From Methylibium sp. (GTDB taxonomy: Bacteria; Pseudomonadota; Gammaproteobacteria; Burkholderiales; Burkholderiaceae_C), in NCBI RefSeq assembly GCF_013817345.1, contig NZ_JACDCW010000026.1, positions 1 through 42,128 on the forward strand: a stretch of DNA of 42,128 bases, given 5' to 3'. The stretch's first letter is position 1. Every line of letters begins with the position of its first letter. The notes beneath the pieces are model-generated. The model had not been told where the DNA came from. It worked only from the letters and a program-made list of their open reading frames with translations, and made no database searches. A program made the translations under genes and the position numbers. Shown piece after piece: positions 1 through 9,888 of the stretch.

Positions 1-875
1 CGGGCAAGCAGATGAGCCCGTTCGACATCAACATGGCAGCCGATGCCGGCTACCAGATGCTGCCCAGCTACAGCGAGGTCACGCTCGACGGCGTGGCCGG
101 CCTCACGCAGGATGCGATCTTCTCGCGTGGCCCCAAGGGCGTGGCGCGGACCGGCATCTTCATCGGGGGGCGCGACGTGCTGCTCGCCGCCGACATGCTC
201 GACAAGGCGCGCCAGGCGATGGTCAAGCCTTTCGTCGTTTCAGTCATGGCCGACCCGAGCGGCAGCTACACCACTGCGGCCGCGATGGTCGCCTGCGTCG
301 AGTCGCAGCTGAAGAAGGTGCACGGCACCGACCTCGCGGGCAAGCGCGTGGTGATCCTCGGCGGCACCGGCACCGTGGGCCGCATCGCCGGCGTGCTGGC
401 GCAGCAGCTCGGCGCCGACGTGCGCCTGTCGAGCCGACAGGGCAGCGAGGCCGCGCAGCATGCGGCGGATGAGACCAATGTGCGCTTCGGCAGCGCCATG
501 AGTGGCGTGTCGGGCAAGGGCGTCGAGGCGATCCGCGCTTCCATTGCCGAGGCCGACGTGGTGCTCGGCACAGCCGCTGCCGGCGTTCAGGTGCTGAGCG
601 AATCCGACCTCACCGTGGCCACCCGGCTGCTCGTGGCTGCCGATGTGAACGCGGTGCCGCCCGAGGGCATCGCCGGCGTCGGCGTGATGGACTGCGGCAA
701 GCTGCTACCGGGTACCCGTGCCGTCGGCATCGGCGCTCTGGCGATCGGTAACGTGAAGTACCAGGTCCAGCACCGCCTGCTGGTGCAGATGCGACAGGCT
801 GCCGACAAGCCGGTCTACCTGAGCTTTCCCGAGGCACTGGCGGTCGCGCGCACGGTGCTCAAAGAAACGCCCTGA
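1..875 (+). CDS. mtdB: NAD(P)-dependent methylene-H4MPT dehydrogenase MtdB (5' partial)
   Basis: MtdB oxidises methylene-H4MPT to methenyl-H4MPT in the cytoplasm, the step after formaldehyde capture by Fae. The frame is open to the window edge (first full codon at 3). The ATG at 12 begins MSPFDINMAADAGYQML, which in known MtdB proteins is preceded by about 15 residues, so the true start lies upstream and the gene is cut, not truncated. A Rossmann nucleotide-binding motif is visible (VVILGGTGTVGRIAG, about residues 112-126 from the ATG at 12), followed by the MtdB-typical VAADVNAVPPEGIAG and GIGALAIGNVKYQ. It reads into the ATP-grasp gene 23 bases downstream and probably shares its transcript with that gene and mch. 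MtdA is less likely because the N-terminal SPFDINMA block is MtdB-like. Confidence 0.93.
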   Translation, partial: GKQMSPFDINMAADAGYQMLPSYSEVTLDGVAGLTQDAIFSRGPKGVARTGIFIGGRDVLLAADMLDKARQAMVKPFVVSVMADPSGSYTTAAAMVACVESQLKKVHGTDLAGKRVVILGGTGTVGRIAGVLAQQLGADVRLSSRQGSEAAQHAADETNVRFGSAMSGVSGKGVEAIRASIAEADVVLGTAAAGVQVLSESDLTVATRLLVAADVNAVPPEGIAGVGVMDCGKLLPGTRAVGIGALAIGNVKYQVQHRLLVQMRQAADKPVYLSFPEALAVARTVLKETP

Positions 876-898
876 GCGGCGGTGACGGGCCAGCAGCC

Positions 899-2116
899 GT
901 GACGACGACGAGCGCGCGGCCGACCCTGGTGGTGGCCGGCCTGAGTGCCCGTTTGATGGCCGAGGCCGCTGCACGCGACGGCTATGGCGTGATTGCGCTC
1001 GACGCCTTCGGCGATGCCGACACGCGCCGCGCCGCCCAGCGCTGGCAGCCGATCGGGCGGCCCGGTGCGTTGCGGCTGGATGCCGAACGCCTGCTGCATG
1101 CACTGACCGAGACCGCTGCCGATACGCATGTGATCGGCTGGGTGGCGGGCAGCGATCTGGAATGCGAACCCGAGCTGCTGGAGCGCGGCGCGGCCTTGCT
1201 GCCGTTGATCGGCACGGCGCCGGACGCGGTGCGCCGGGTTCGCGATCCGGCGGTTTTCTTCGAGGTGCTGGGCGCGCTGGGACTGCCGCACCCCGAGACG
1301 CAACTTGCCGCGCCGAACGATCCACGCGGCTGGCTGTGCAAGCACGCGCGCAGCGCCGGCGGCTGGCACATTCGGCCGGCCGACAGCGCGCACGCCATCG
1401 AGCCCGAACGCCGGCCGTACTTCCAGCGCGAACAGGCCGGCACGCCGATGTCGGCGCTGATCATCGGCAACGGCCGCGAAGCCCGCTTGATCGGCTGCCA
1501 CGAGCTCATCGTGCACGCGCTCGGTGCACGGCCTTGCGTGTACCGCGGCGCGATCGGTCCCTTGCTGTTGTCGACCCAGCGGCTTGCCGCGCTCGACGCG
1601 ATGCTGCAGACACTGACACGCACCTTCTCTTTGCGTGGCCTGGCCAGCCTGGACTTCATCGACGACGGCCGGCAGTTCTGGCTGCTTGAAATCAACCCGC
1701 GCCCCTCGGCCAGCATGGGTCTGCACACGGGCGCGCTGATGCGCGGCCATGTCGAGGCGTGTCTTGCCGGGTCTTTGCCTGCGCCGGTATGGGCGCACGA
1801 ACACGATGATGAGCACGAGCCCGCACTGCGCGGCAGCGAGATCGTGTTCGCGCGCACGGCCCTGCGGCTGAGCGCCGCGCAAGCCGCAGCGCTGGCCGCA
1901 TGCGCCGATTGCCACGATTTGCCCACCGCCGGCAGTCGCTTTGAAGCCGGCGACCCGGTGTGCAGCGTCAGCGCGTGTGGTGCAAGCGTGGCTGCCGTTC
2001 GGGCCGAGCTTGCAGACAAACGCCGACGACTGCGCCACGAATGGGCGGTAGGCAACAATCTTCCAGACAGCACCGATCCTTTTCCTCCCTCTCCCTCTGG
2101 GAGAGGGTTGGGGTGA
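899..2116 (+). CDS. ATP-grasp protein of the H4MPT island (COG2232-like)
   Basis: This 405-residue protein starts at GTG 899. It has an ATP-grasp layout: a Rossmann-like N-terminus (LVVAGLSARLMAEAA), a middle domain, and the metal/ATP-binding block FWLLEINPRPSASM at about residues 260-273. ATP-grasp proteins of this type are known accessory genes of bacterial H4MPT islands and are thought to act in synthesis of H4MPT or methanofuran, but I know of no proven reaction for this one. It sits between mtdB and mch on the same strand. The last 15 or so residues (PFPPSPSGRGLG) are encoded by a dispersed palindromic repeat, so the native C-terminus has probably been replaced or extended. Fold assignment is firm; function is inferred from context. 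Confidence 0.8.
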   Translation: MTTTSARPTLVVAGLSARLMAEAAARDGYGVIALDAFGDADTRRAAQRWQPIGRPGALRLDAERLLHALTETAADTHVIGWVAGSDLECEPELLERGAALLPLIGTAPDAVRRVRDPAVFFEVLGALGLPHPETQLAAPNDPRGWLCKHARSAGGWHIRPADSAHAIEPERRPYFQREQAGTPMSALIIGNGREARLIGCHELIVHALGARPCVYRGAIGPLLLSTQRLAALDAMLQTLTRTFSLRGLASLDFIDDGRQFWLLEINPRPSASMGLHTGALMRGHVEACLAGSLPAPVWAHEHDDEHEPALRGSEIVFARTALRLSAAQAAALAACADCHDLPTAGSRFEAGDPVCSVSACGASVAAVRAELADKRRRLRHEWAVGNNLPDSTDPFPPSPSGRGLG

Positions 2117-2120
2117 GAGC
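2085..2120 (+). repeat. REP-like palindromic repeat, copy 1
   Basis: A GC-rich hairpin (CCCTCTCCCTCTGGGAGAGG) followed by a GGGTTGGGGTGAG tail. It supplies the last codons and stop of the upstream ATP-grasp gene. It faces copy 2 in inverted orientation about 50 bases downstream, so the two can pair into one long stem. Confidence 0.8.
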
Positions 2121-2170
2121 CAGCCGGAACCTTCGGACAAGAGGTATCGGTTCAAGTGCGAAGGCCGAAG

Positions 2171-2204
2171 CCCTCACCCTACCTCTCCCAGAGGGAGAGG
2201 GAAA
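2171..2204 (-). repeat. REP-like palindromic repeat, copy 2 (inverted partner of copy 1)
   Basis: The reverse complement of this stretch matches copy 1 with a few mismatches (CCCTCACCCTACCTCTCCCA followed by GAGGGAGAGGG). Together the copies form a REPIN-like doublet in the gap before mch. Confidence 0.8.
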
Positions 2205-2232
2205 TACAACCAGCGCATCACGAAAGTCCGCA

Positions 2233-3279
2233 ATGAGTAACCCGAACGCAGCGAACGGCAGCACCTCCCCGTTTGCCAACCACCCCCTCAGCGTCAACGC
2301 GAGCGCACAAGCGCTCGTCCAGCGCCTCGTCGATGAGGCGCAGCGCCTGGGCATCACCGTGTCGCGCGACGACAGCGGCGTGAGCCTCATCGATGCCGGC
2401 ATCGAAGCGCCCGGCAGCATCGAAGCCGGTATCCTGATCGGCGAAATCTGCATGGGCGGCCTCGGCAGCGTGCAGCTCGCGGCACAAGGAGCGTCCGACT
2501 CCACCGCCGGCTGGCCGAGCTGGCTGGAAGTCCGCAGCAGCCAGCCGGTGCTCGCCTGCCTGGCCAGCCAGTACGCCGGCTGGAGCCTCGCCGCGAGCAA
2601 GGAAGAAGCCGGCGGCAAGAAGTTCTTTTCGCTCGGCTCCGGCCCGGCGCGGGCGCTCGCCGGCAAGGAGGCCTTGTTCGCAGAGCTCGGCTACCGCGAC
2701 CCGATGCCGGCCGCTGGACGCAGCGGCGTGCTGGTGCTCGAAGTCGATCGCGTGCCGCCGCCGGTGGTGATCGAAAAGGTGCTGCGCGACTGCGGCCTGG
2801 CACCCGAGCAGCTGACGCTCATCCTCACGCCGACGAAGAGCCTCGCCGGCACCACGCAAGTGGTAGCGCGCGTGCTGGAGGTGGCGCTGCACAAGGCGCA
2901 CGAACTGCATTTCGCGCTCGAACACATCGTCGAAGGTGTGGCGAGCGCGCCCTTGCCTGCTCCCGGCGCCGACGCGCTGGACGCCATGGGCCGCACCAAC
3001 GACGCCATCCTCTACGGCGGCCGCGTGCACCTCACCGTGCGCGGCGGCGACGACGCCGCGCGCCTGCTCGCCAAATCACTGCCTTCGCAGAACTCGCGCG
3101 ACTACGGCCGCGGGTTCGCCGACATCTTCAAGGCCGCCGAGTTCGACTTCTACAAGATCGACGGCGCGCTGTTCGCGCCGGCCGAGGTGTGGGTATCGAG
3201 CTTGGAATCGGGCAAGACCTGGCATGCGGGGCGGTTGAATCTGCAACTGCTGCGCGAGCAGTGGCTGGACGAGGCTTGA
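2233..3279 (+). CDS. mch: Methenyl-H4MPT cyclohydrolase
   Basis: Mch hydrolyses methenyl-H4MPT to formyl-H4MPT in the cytoplasm, between MtdB and the Fhc complex. I chose ATG 2233 (348 residues) because the recognisable family N-terminus, LSVNASAQALVQRLVDEAQRLGITVSR, follows shortly after; the frame is open further upstream only because it runs through the repeat doublet. Family features include GILIGEICMGGLGSVQL near residue 62, the long central conserved region, and KSLPSQNSRDYGRGFADIFK near residue 280. Length is close to the usual 320-330 residues plus a short polar N-terminal extension. The repeat doublet lies directly upstream, so its transcript may be separated from or attenuated relative to mtdB. 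Confidence 0.95.
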   Translation: MSNPNAANGSTSPFANHPLSVNASAQALVQRLVDEAQRLGITVSRDDSGVSLIDAGIEAPGSIEAGILIGEICMGGLGSVQLAAQGASDSTAGWPSWLEVRSSQPVLACLASQYAGWSLAASKEEAGGKKFFSLGSGPARALAGKEALFAELGYRDPMPAAGRSGVLVLEVDRVPPPVVIEKVLRDCGLAPEQLTLILTPTKSLAGTTQVVARVLEVALHKAHELHFALEHIVEGVASAPLPAPGADALDAMGRTNDAILYGGRVHLTVRGGDDAARLLAKSLPSQNSRDYGRGFADIFKAAEFDFYKIDGALFAPAEVWVSSLESGKTWHAGRLNLQLLREQWLDEA

Positions 3280-3280
3280 T

Positions 3281-3590
3281 ATGAAAAGGCCCAGGGACTG
3301 CGCACGATCCGGTTGGCAATCTTGCTGATCCTTGCGGCCGTTTGCTGGCAGGGCTACACGAAATATCAGAGTGCTCACGCGCAAGGCGACGTGCAGGCGG
3401 GCGAATCGACCGGTGCATCGATCGACGGACCGGAGCCCGTAGCGTCGCCAACTTTCAAATGCGACGGGCGAACCCATTGCTCACAAATGACGTCCTGCGC
3501 CGAAGCCACTTTCTCTTGAAGAGCTCCCCTGGCGTGAAGATGGACGGCAACGACAACGGCGTGCCCTGCGAGCAGCAGTGGTGCGACTGA
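3281..3590 (+). pseudogene. Frameshifted excalibur-domain small protein
   Basis: Two frames together read like one small exported or membrane protein with a C-terminal excalibur (EF-hand-like calcium-binding) domain. From ATG 3281, one extra A in the AAAA run would give a continuous MKKAQGLRTIRLAILLILAA start, a membrane or signal segment. The second frame then gives FKCDGRTHCSQMTSCAEATF, stops at about 3520, and continues in another frame as FLLKSSPGVKMDGNDNGVP followed by CEQQWCD. Two single-base losses are therefore needed to explain it, and one expected domain cysteine is a serine (KSSPGV where KSCPGV is usual). It lies 1 base after mch on the same strand. Two frameshifts plus a lost cysteine favour true decay over one read error; short-read error cannot be excluded. 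Confidence 0.75.
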
Positions 3591-3672
3591 CGTTCGGCGC
3601 TGGTGACGAGCCTGCGAGTTTCGATGTTCGCTGTTTTTCGGCCGCTTGACCTTTTCTGATCGCTGGTTTCTC

Positions 3673-4590
3673 ATGCGCGTCGCCCTCTTCACCGACGAAA
3701 CCGGCTGGCACACCCGCCAGTTGCAGCGCGCGCTGCGCTCGCGCGGGGCCGAGGGCCGCTGCATCGACCTGGCCGATTGCCGCATCGACACCACGGCCGC
3801 CTGGCACGGCCTGGTGATCCCGGGCTACGGCTCCGGGTTGCCGGACGCCGCACTCGTGCGCGGCATCGCCGGCGGCAGCTTCGAGCAGGTGACCAAGCGC
3901 CTGGGCGTGCTGCATGCGCTGCGCGAACTCGGCGTGCCGGTCTACAACGATGCGCGCGCCATCGAGCGCAGCGTCGACAAGTCGATGACCAGCCTGCTGC
4001 TGCACGCCGCGGGCGTCGCCACGCCGCCCACCTGGGCGATGGAATCGGCCTCGCAGGCGCAGCGCCTCGTCACGCGCGAAAGCGCGGCCGGCCATGCGCT
4101 GGTGTTGAAGCCGCTGTTCGGCTCGCAGGGCAAGGGGCTGCAGCTTGTCGGCCACGTGGGTGGCGTGCATGTGCCGCTGCCCGCGCTCAGCGGTTACGGC
4201 GAACTTGCCTACCTGCAGCGCTTCGTGCCGCCGATGCAGGCGCCCGGCTTCGACTGGCGCGTCTTGGTGGTCGGCGGGCAGGCGCTCACCGCCATGCGCC
4301 GCGTCAGCGAGCACTGGATCCACAACGTCAAGCAGGGCGCGCGCGTCGAGCCGGCCGTGCTCACTGATGAACTTGCCGATCTGGCACAGCGCGCCGCCGC
4401 CGCCCTCGACATGGATTACGCCGGCATCGACATCCTGCCCTCGCCCGACGGCCCGCAGGTGCTCGAAGTCAACGGCGTGGCCGCTTGGCAGGGCCTGCAG
4501 CGGGTGACGCGCTTCAACATCGCCGAGGCGCTGGTGGCCGACTGTCTGGGGCGCAAGCTGGCGCAGGCCGGCGCGCGTCGCCAAGCATGA
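3673..4590 (+). CDS. RimK-like ATP-grasp ligase of the H4MPT island
   Basis: A 305-residue ATP-grasp protein of the RimK/glutamate-ligase type. ATG 3673 (MRVALFTDETGWHTRQLQRA) fits the family N-terminus better than the upstream in-frame start at 3646. ATP-binding features are LVLKPLFGSQGKGLQLV (about residues 143-159) and the metal-binding QVLEVNGVAAWQGLQ (about 262-276). RimK-like proteins are regular members of bacterial H4MPT islands. Archaeal relatives (MptN) add glutamate to H4MPT, which makes a tail-ligation role plausible but unproven here. It precedes the CitG-like gene and fae on the same strand. Confidence 0.85.
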   Translation: MRVALFTDETGWHTRQLQRALRSRGAEGRCIDLADCRIDTTAAWHGLVIPGYGSGLPDAALVRGIAGGSFEQVTKRLGVLHALRELGVPVYNDARAIERSVDKSMTSLLLHAAGVATPPTWAMESASQAQRLVTRESAAGHALVLKPLFGSQGKGLQLVGHVGGVHVPLPALSGYGELAYLQRFVPPMQAPGFDWRVLVVGGQALTAMRRVSEHWIHNVKQGARVEPAVLTDELADLAQRAAAALDMDYAGIDILPSPDGPQVLEVNGVAAWQGLQRVTRFNIAEALVADCLGRKLAQAGARRQA

Positions 4591-4797
4591 ACTGCCGAGC
4601 CTCTGCCAAGGTGAGTTCCGCAGCGCGTAGCGCGCAGCTTGCGTCATGAGCACACCGGGCCGACCCGAGGGCTCATGCTCCCGCTTGGCGGGACGGCACG
4701 CAGCGCCCAGGGGCGAGGCGGGGCTTTCGAGCCGCATGCGGCGAGCCCGCCGAGCGGCAGCGGCCTGCAAGCCGCTGCGCGCACCGCAGGTGCCCCA

Positions 4798-5670
4798 ATG
4801 AACGCCGAGCGCCTGCGCAGAAACTTCCTTCGCGCCTGTGCACTCGACGTGGCGGTGCGCAAGCCCGGCAATGTGAGCGCGGCCTCGCCGGGCCACGGCA
4901 TGCACGCCGGCCTCTTTCTCGCCAGCGCGCAGGCCGCGCAGGATGGGCTTTTCACCCAAGGCGCAAGCGTCGGCGCGCGCATCGAGGCGGCGGTTGCTGC
5001 CACGCTGTCGGTCGCCGGCTGCAACACCAACCTGGGCATCGTGCTGCTGTGCGCTCCGCTCGCCCTTGCGTTCGAGCAGGCCGGCGCCGCGCCCAGCGAG
5101 GCGAGCCTGCGAGCCGCCCTGCGCTCGGTGCTCGCCGCACTCGATGTCGAGGACGCCCGCGCCGCCTACCGCGCCATCGGCGCGGCCCGCCCCGGTGGCC
5201 TGGGCCGCGCCGAAGCGCAGGACGTTGCGGCCGAGCCCACGGTGAGCCTGCTCGAAGCCATGCGACTGGCCGCCCGGCGCGACCGCATCGCCTGGCAATA
5301 CGCGAACGACCATGCCGACCTGTTCGACCCCGGCTTGCGCACGCTCGAGAAGCTTCGCCCGGCCAACGGCATGCCGGTCGGCGCCCCTGCGGTCCAGGCG
5401 CTGTTCCTTGCGTTCCTCGGCCGCTTTCCCGATGCACACATTGTTCGAAAGTTCGGCCCGGTGCAGGCACAGGCTGTCACGGCCGAGGCCCTGCCCTGGC
5501 TGCAACGAGCCGAGCAGGGCGAGTCGCTCGACGCCGATCCGGCGTTCGGCGCGTGGGACGAAACCCTTAAGGCGCGCGGCCTCAACCCCGGGACGAGCGC
5601 CGATCTGACAGTGGCGTCACTGTTCCTCGCTGGCACACTCGGCGCCGTTTCGCTGCCTGCTTCTCCTTGA
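4798..5670 (+). CDS. CitG/MdcB-like protein of the H4MPT island (triphosphoribosyl-dephospho-CoA synthase family)
   Basis: A 290-residue protein of the COG1767 family. Relatives CitG and MdcB attach phosphoribosyl groups from ATP to dephospho-CoA; the H4MPT-island version is thought to serve H4MPT synthesis, perhaps at a ribosyl-transfer step (inference). Family motifs are VRKPGNVSAASPGHGM near residue 21, GCNTNLGIVLLCAPLA near residue 75 and LNPGTSADLTVASLFLAG near the C-terminus. I chose ATG 4798 because the conserved region begins there. The frame is open back to 4639, but that 53-residue stretch (GGTARSAQGRGGAFE...) looks like translated intergenic DNA. It is followed by fae after a 96-base gap that carries a palindrome. 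Confidence 0.82.
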   Translation: MNAERLRRNFLRACALDVAVRKPGNVSAASPGHGMHAGLFLASAQAAQDGLFTQGASVGARIEAAVAATLSVAGCNTNLGIVLLCAPLALAFEQAGAAPSEASLRAALRSVLAALDVEDARAAYRAIGAARPGGLGRAEAQDVAAEPTVSLLEAMRLAARRDRIAWQYANDHADLFDPGLRTLEKLRPANGMPVGAPAVQALFLAFLGRFPDAHIVRKFGPVQAQAVTAEALPWLQRAEQGESLDADPAFGAWDETLKARGLNPGTSADLTVASLFLAGTLGAVSLPASP

Positions 5671-5684
5671 TTGCGCTCTTGGCA

Positions 5685-5702
5685 TGGAACGTGTAAGTTC
5701 CA
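5685..5702. promoter_or_regulatory. 18-base palindrome upstream of fae
   Basis: TGGAACGTGTAAGTTCCA has perfect 6-base arms around a 6-base spacer, 64 bases before the fae start. Its place in the only sizeable gap before a gene that must be very highly expressed suggests an operator. No regulator can be named. Confidence 0.4.
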
Positions 5703-5766
5703 CCGCTCACTGGCAACGCGACCAGTGTTTTCTTTTCCTGCAGAACTGCATACGGAGACTACGAAC

Positions 5767-6276
5767 ATGGCAAAGATCGACCGACTGATGGTGGGCGAAT
5801 CGCTCGTGGGCGACGGCAACGAAGTTGCCCACATCGACCTCCTGATCGGGCCGCGCGGCAGCGCCGCCGAGTCCGCCTTCGCTAACGCGCTGGTGAACAA
5901 CAAGGACGGCTTCACCTCCCTGCTCGCCGTGGTGGCGCCCAACCTGCTGACCAAGCCCGCAACCGTGATGTTCAACAAGGTCACGATCAAGGGTGCCAAG
6001 CAGGCGGTGCAGATGTTCGGCCCGGCGCAGCGCGGCGTGGCCATGGCCGTTGCCGACAGCGTCGAGGACGGCACCATCCCGGCCGACGAAGCCGACAACC
6101 TGTTCATCTGCGTCGGCGTGTTCATCCACTGGATGGCCGAAGACGACAAGAAGATCCAGGACTACAACTATCAGGCCGTCAAGGAGTCGATCCAGCGCGC
6201 CGTGGCCGGCTCGCCGACCGCCAAGGAAGTGGTCGCCAAGAAGGGCAGCGCCTCGCACCCGTTCGCGGCCAAGTAA
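5767..6276 (+). CDS. fae: Formaldehyde-activating enzyme
   Basis: Fae condenses formaldehyde with H4MPT to methylene-H4MPT, the entry step of the pathway, and is usually one of the most abundant cytoplasmic proteins of methylotrophs. The 169-residue product matches the family over its full length: [20 protein letters not shown], then [11 protein letters not shown] with the conserved histidine at position 22, [56 protein letters not shown] and a SHPFAAK end. ATG 5767 has a GGAG at 5754-5757; the in-frame upstream start at 5671 is rejected. It ends in a strong factor-independent terminator and has a palindrome upstream, so it may form its own transcription unit. Confidence 0.97.
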   Translation: MAKIDRLMVGESLVGDGNEVAHIDLLIGPRGSAAESAFANALVNNKDGFTSLLAVVAPNLLTKPATVMFNKVTIKGAKQAVQMFGPAQRGVAMAVADSVEDGTIPADEADNLFICVGVFIHWMAEDDKKIQDYNYQAVKESIQRAVAGSPTAKEVVAKKGSASHPFAAK

Positions 6277-6323
6277 GACCGTTCGGCTTGCGGCGCGCTG
6301 CGTCGGAAACCGAAGCGTCGAAG

Positions 6324-6357
6324 AAAAAGCCGACCGGGCGCCCGGTCGGCTTTTTTT
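6324..6357. terminator. Bidirectional rho-independent terminator between fae and the folB-like gene
   Basis: A run of five A, then GCCGACCGG, loop GCGC, CCGGTCGGC, then seven T. The A-run and T-run make it usable from both strands, which suits the convergent genes on either side. Confidence 0.93.
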
Positions 6358-6375
6358 GTGTGTCAAAGGGCCGCG

Positions 6376-6828
6376 CTATCGGGCAGCGGCACCGCCGGCC
6401 GGCTCGATCTCCCGCCAGCGCTCGATCGCCACGCCTACCGACTCCACGTCGTCGAACTTCCTCGGCTTGGCAACCACAACCCGGACCCAGTGTGCGCCGA
6501 ACTCGCCGATCAGGATGCGGGCCACCTCTTCAGCGAAGGGCTCCAGCAGGCTCAGCCTGTGTTCCCCGAGCAGCCGCTGCAGCCGCTCGCGCACAACGCC
6601 GTAGTCGATGGTGTCCCGGATGCTGTCGGTGTCGCAGGCGCGGGTGCGTGGCAATCCGGCGGTCAGGTCGATGCGGATCGTCTGGGGCCGGTGCAGTTCG
6701 CTGTCGTGGATGCCGATCACGGTCTGGCCGGTGAAGCCCTCGATGAAGATGAGGTCCAGCGGCAAGGCGTCCGGCGCTCCGGATGCAAGGGAAGCGGGCG
6801 CCTGCAGGTGTTGGCGTGGGGCAATCAA
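6376..6828 (-). CDS. FolB-like dihydroneopterin aldolase
   Basis: A 150-residue member of the dihydroneopterin aldolase/epimerase family, recognised by LDLIFIEGFTGQTVIGIHDSE, the RPQTIRIDL block, DTDSIRDTIDYGVV, LIGEFGAHWVRVVVAKP and FDDVESVGVAIER. The enzyme cleaves the side chain of dihydroneopterin to give the hydroxymethylpterin used for folate and for H4MPT. Its place next to fae suggests a role in the pterin half of H4MPT, although folate supply cannot be excluded. I prefer the TTG start at 6828 because an AGGAG lies 5 bases upstream (complement of 6834-6838); GTG 6897 is the alternative. It converges on fae across a bidirectional terminator and is divergent from the sigma-54 activator. 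Confidence 0.8.
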   Translation of the reverse strand: MIAPRQHLQAPASLASGAPDALPLDLIFIEGFTGQTVIGIHDSELHRPQTIRIDLTAGLPRTRACDTDSIRDTIDYGVVRERLQRLLGEHRLSLLEPFAEEVARILIGEFGAHWVRVVVAKPRKFDDVESVGVAIERWREIEPAGGAAAR

Positions 6829-6987
6829 GGCGTCTCCTGGCGGGTTCTCATTGTGCGTCCCGGCTGCAAGCGGCGGGCCATACTCAATTTGGAACACTGC
6901 GCTACTCTGACCCGGGCTTCCACTGCATTGGTCGGCTTGCTGCGGTGCACCAGAATCGACACAAACCGAATCTCAGGAGAGGACGAC

Positions 6988-7043
6988 ATGAACACAGTGT
7001 TCCCGGCTCGCCCGATCGGCAGGCGCAATGACGGAGGGCGGCT

Positions 7044-7047
<4 letters not shown>
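6988..7047 (+). CDS. 19-residue leader peptide coupled to the sigma-54 activator
   Basis: ATG 6988 follows a strong ribosome site (AGGAGAGG, 6975-6982) and encodes MNTVFPARPIGRRNDGGRL. Its TGA overlaps the ATG of the next gene (ATGA), the usual geometry of translational coupling. The second gene has its own GGAGGG at 7033-7038, inside the leader. No homology is claimed; the evidence is start-site quality and overlap. Confidence 0.45.
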
Positions 7048-9146
<2,099 letters not shown>

Positions 9147-9204
9147 GCGGCGCACCATTGCACGCGGACAGAACAATTGGCAGCGCGAGCGCGCAAGTCT
9201 GGCT

Positions 9205-9888
9205 GTGATTCATTCGACCGCCGATGTGGTCGACCGCGCCTTGGCAGCCGACAGCGACGACGCCGCACGGTGGGCCGCCGAGCTGGGTGACGATCAGGCT
9301 CCGGCTGGCGCCGAGCCTCCACGCTCGCGCTTCGCCTGGTGCGTGACCGGCTCCGGCCACTACCTCGAGGAATCGCTTGCGCTGGCTGCACGGCTGCCGC
9401 GGGTCGACCTGTTTCTCTCGGCCGCCGCCGACGAAGTGCTGCCTTTCTACGGCATCAAGGTCGAAGCGCTGCGCGAGCGATTTCGCGTGTTCCTCGACAA
9501 GAGCGCGAGTGCTGTGCCGGTCGGTCGCTTGTATGCCGAGGCGTATCACACCGTCGTCATCGCGCCGGCCACGAGCAACACGGTCGCCAAGTGCGCGCTC
9601 GGTCTGTCGGACACGCTGCCCACCAACATGTTCGCGCAGGCTGGCAAGCTCGGTGTGCCGGGCCTCGTGTTCGCCTGCGACACCGAGCCGGTGGTCGTGA
9701 CCAAGGCGCCGCACACGCACGACACCGACTGGCTCACTTTGCGGCCGCGCGCCATCGAGCTGGAGAACGTGGCGCGCCTGCGTGCCATCGACTTCTGCGA
9801 AGTGCTGACCACGCCCGACGAACTCGAAGCCGCGCTCGACGCGCGCCTGAAGACGCTGAAGCTCGCATGGAACACATCGTCTTCCTGA
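9205..9888 (+). CDS. dmrB: Flavin-dependent dihydromethanopterin reductase DmrB
   Basis: A flavoprotein of the archaeal-type family to which DmrB belongs; a Burkholderia DmrB has been characterised as reducing dihydromethanopterin to H4MPT, the last step of cofactor synthesis. Visible features are FAWCVTGSGHYLEESLALA near the N-terminus (the flavoprotein phosphate-binding start), VVIAPATSNTVAKCALGLSD and LPTNMFAQAGKLGVPGLVFA. The start is uncertain: GTG 9205 (227 residues) is the first reasonable codon after the preceding gene, while GTG 9223 is also possible; neither has a strong ribosome site. Its end overlaps the next gene by 22 bases, showing tight operon structure. An alternative member of the same flavoprotein fold acting in another pathway is possible but less likely in this context. 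Confidence 0.8.
   Translation: MIHSTADVVDRALAADSDDAARWAAELGDDQAPAGAEPPRSRFAWCVTGSGHYLEESLALAARLPRVDLFLSAAADEVLPFYGIKVEALRERFRVFLDKSASAVPVGRLYAEAYHTVVIAPATSNTVAKCALGLSDTLPTNMFAQAGKLGVPGLVFACDTEPVVVTKAPHTHDTDWLTLRPRAIELENVARLRAIDFCEVLTTPDELEAALDARLKTLKLAWNTSSS

Noticed and set aside
4639-4797. N-terminal extension of the CitG-like protein
   Set aside because: The 53 residues are low-complexity and unlike the family; conserved sequence begins at ATG 4798.
3481-5505. 674-residue open frame on the minus strand
   Set aside because: It overlaps the RimK-like and CitG-like genes in antisense and has no domain features.
5675-5700. Possible sigma-54 promoter (TTGGCATGG...) before fae
   Set aside because: The -24 GG is present but no GC occurs at the required 10-base spacing.
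5671-5766. N-terminal extension of fae from TTG 5671
   Set aside because: Fae proteins begin MAKI; ATG 5767 has a good ribosome site and the extension would cover the palindrome.
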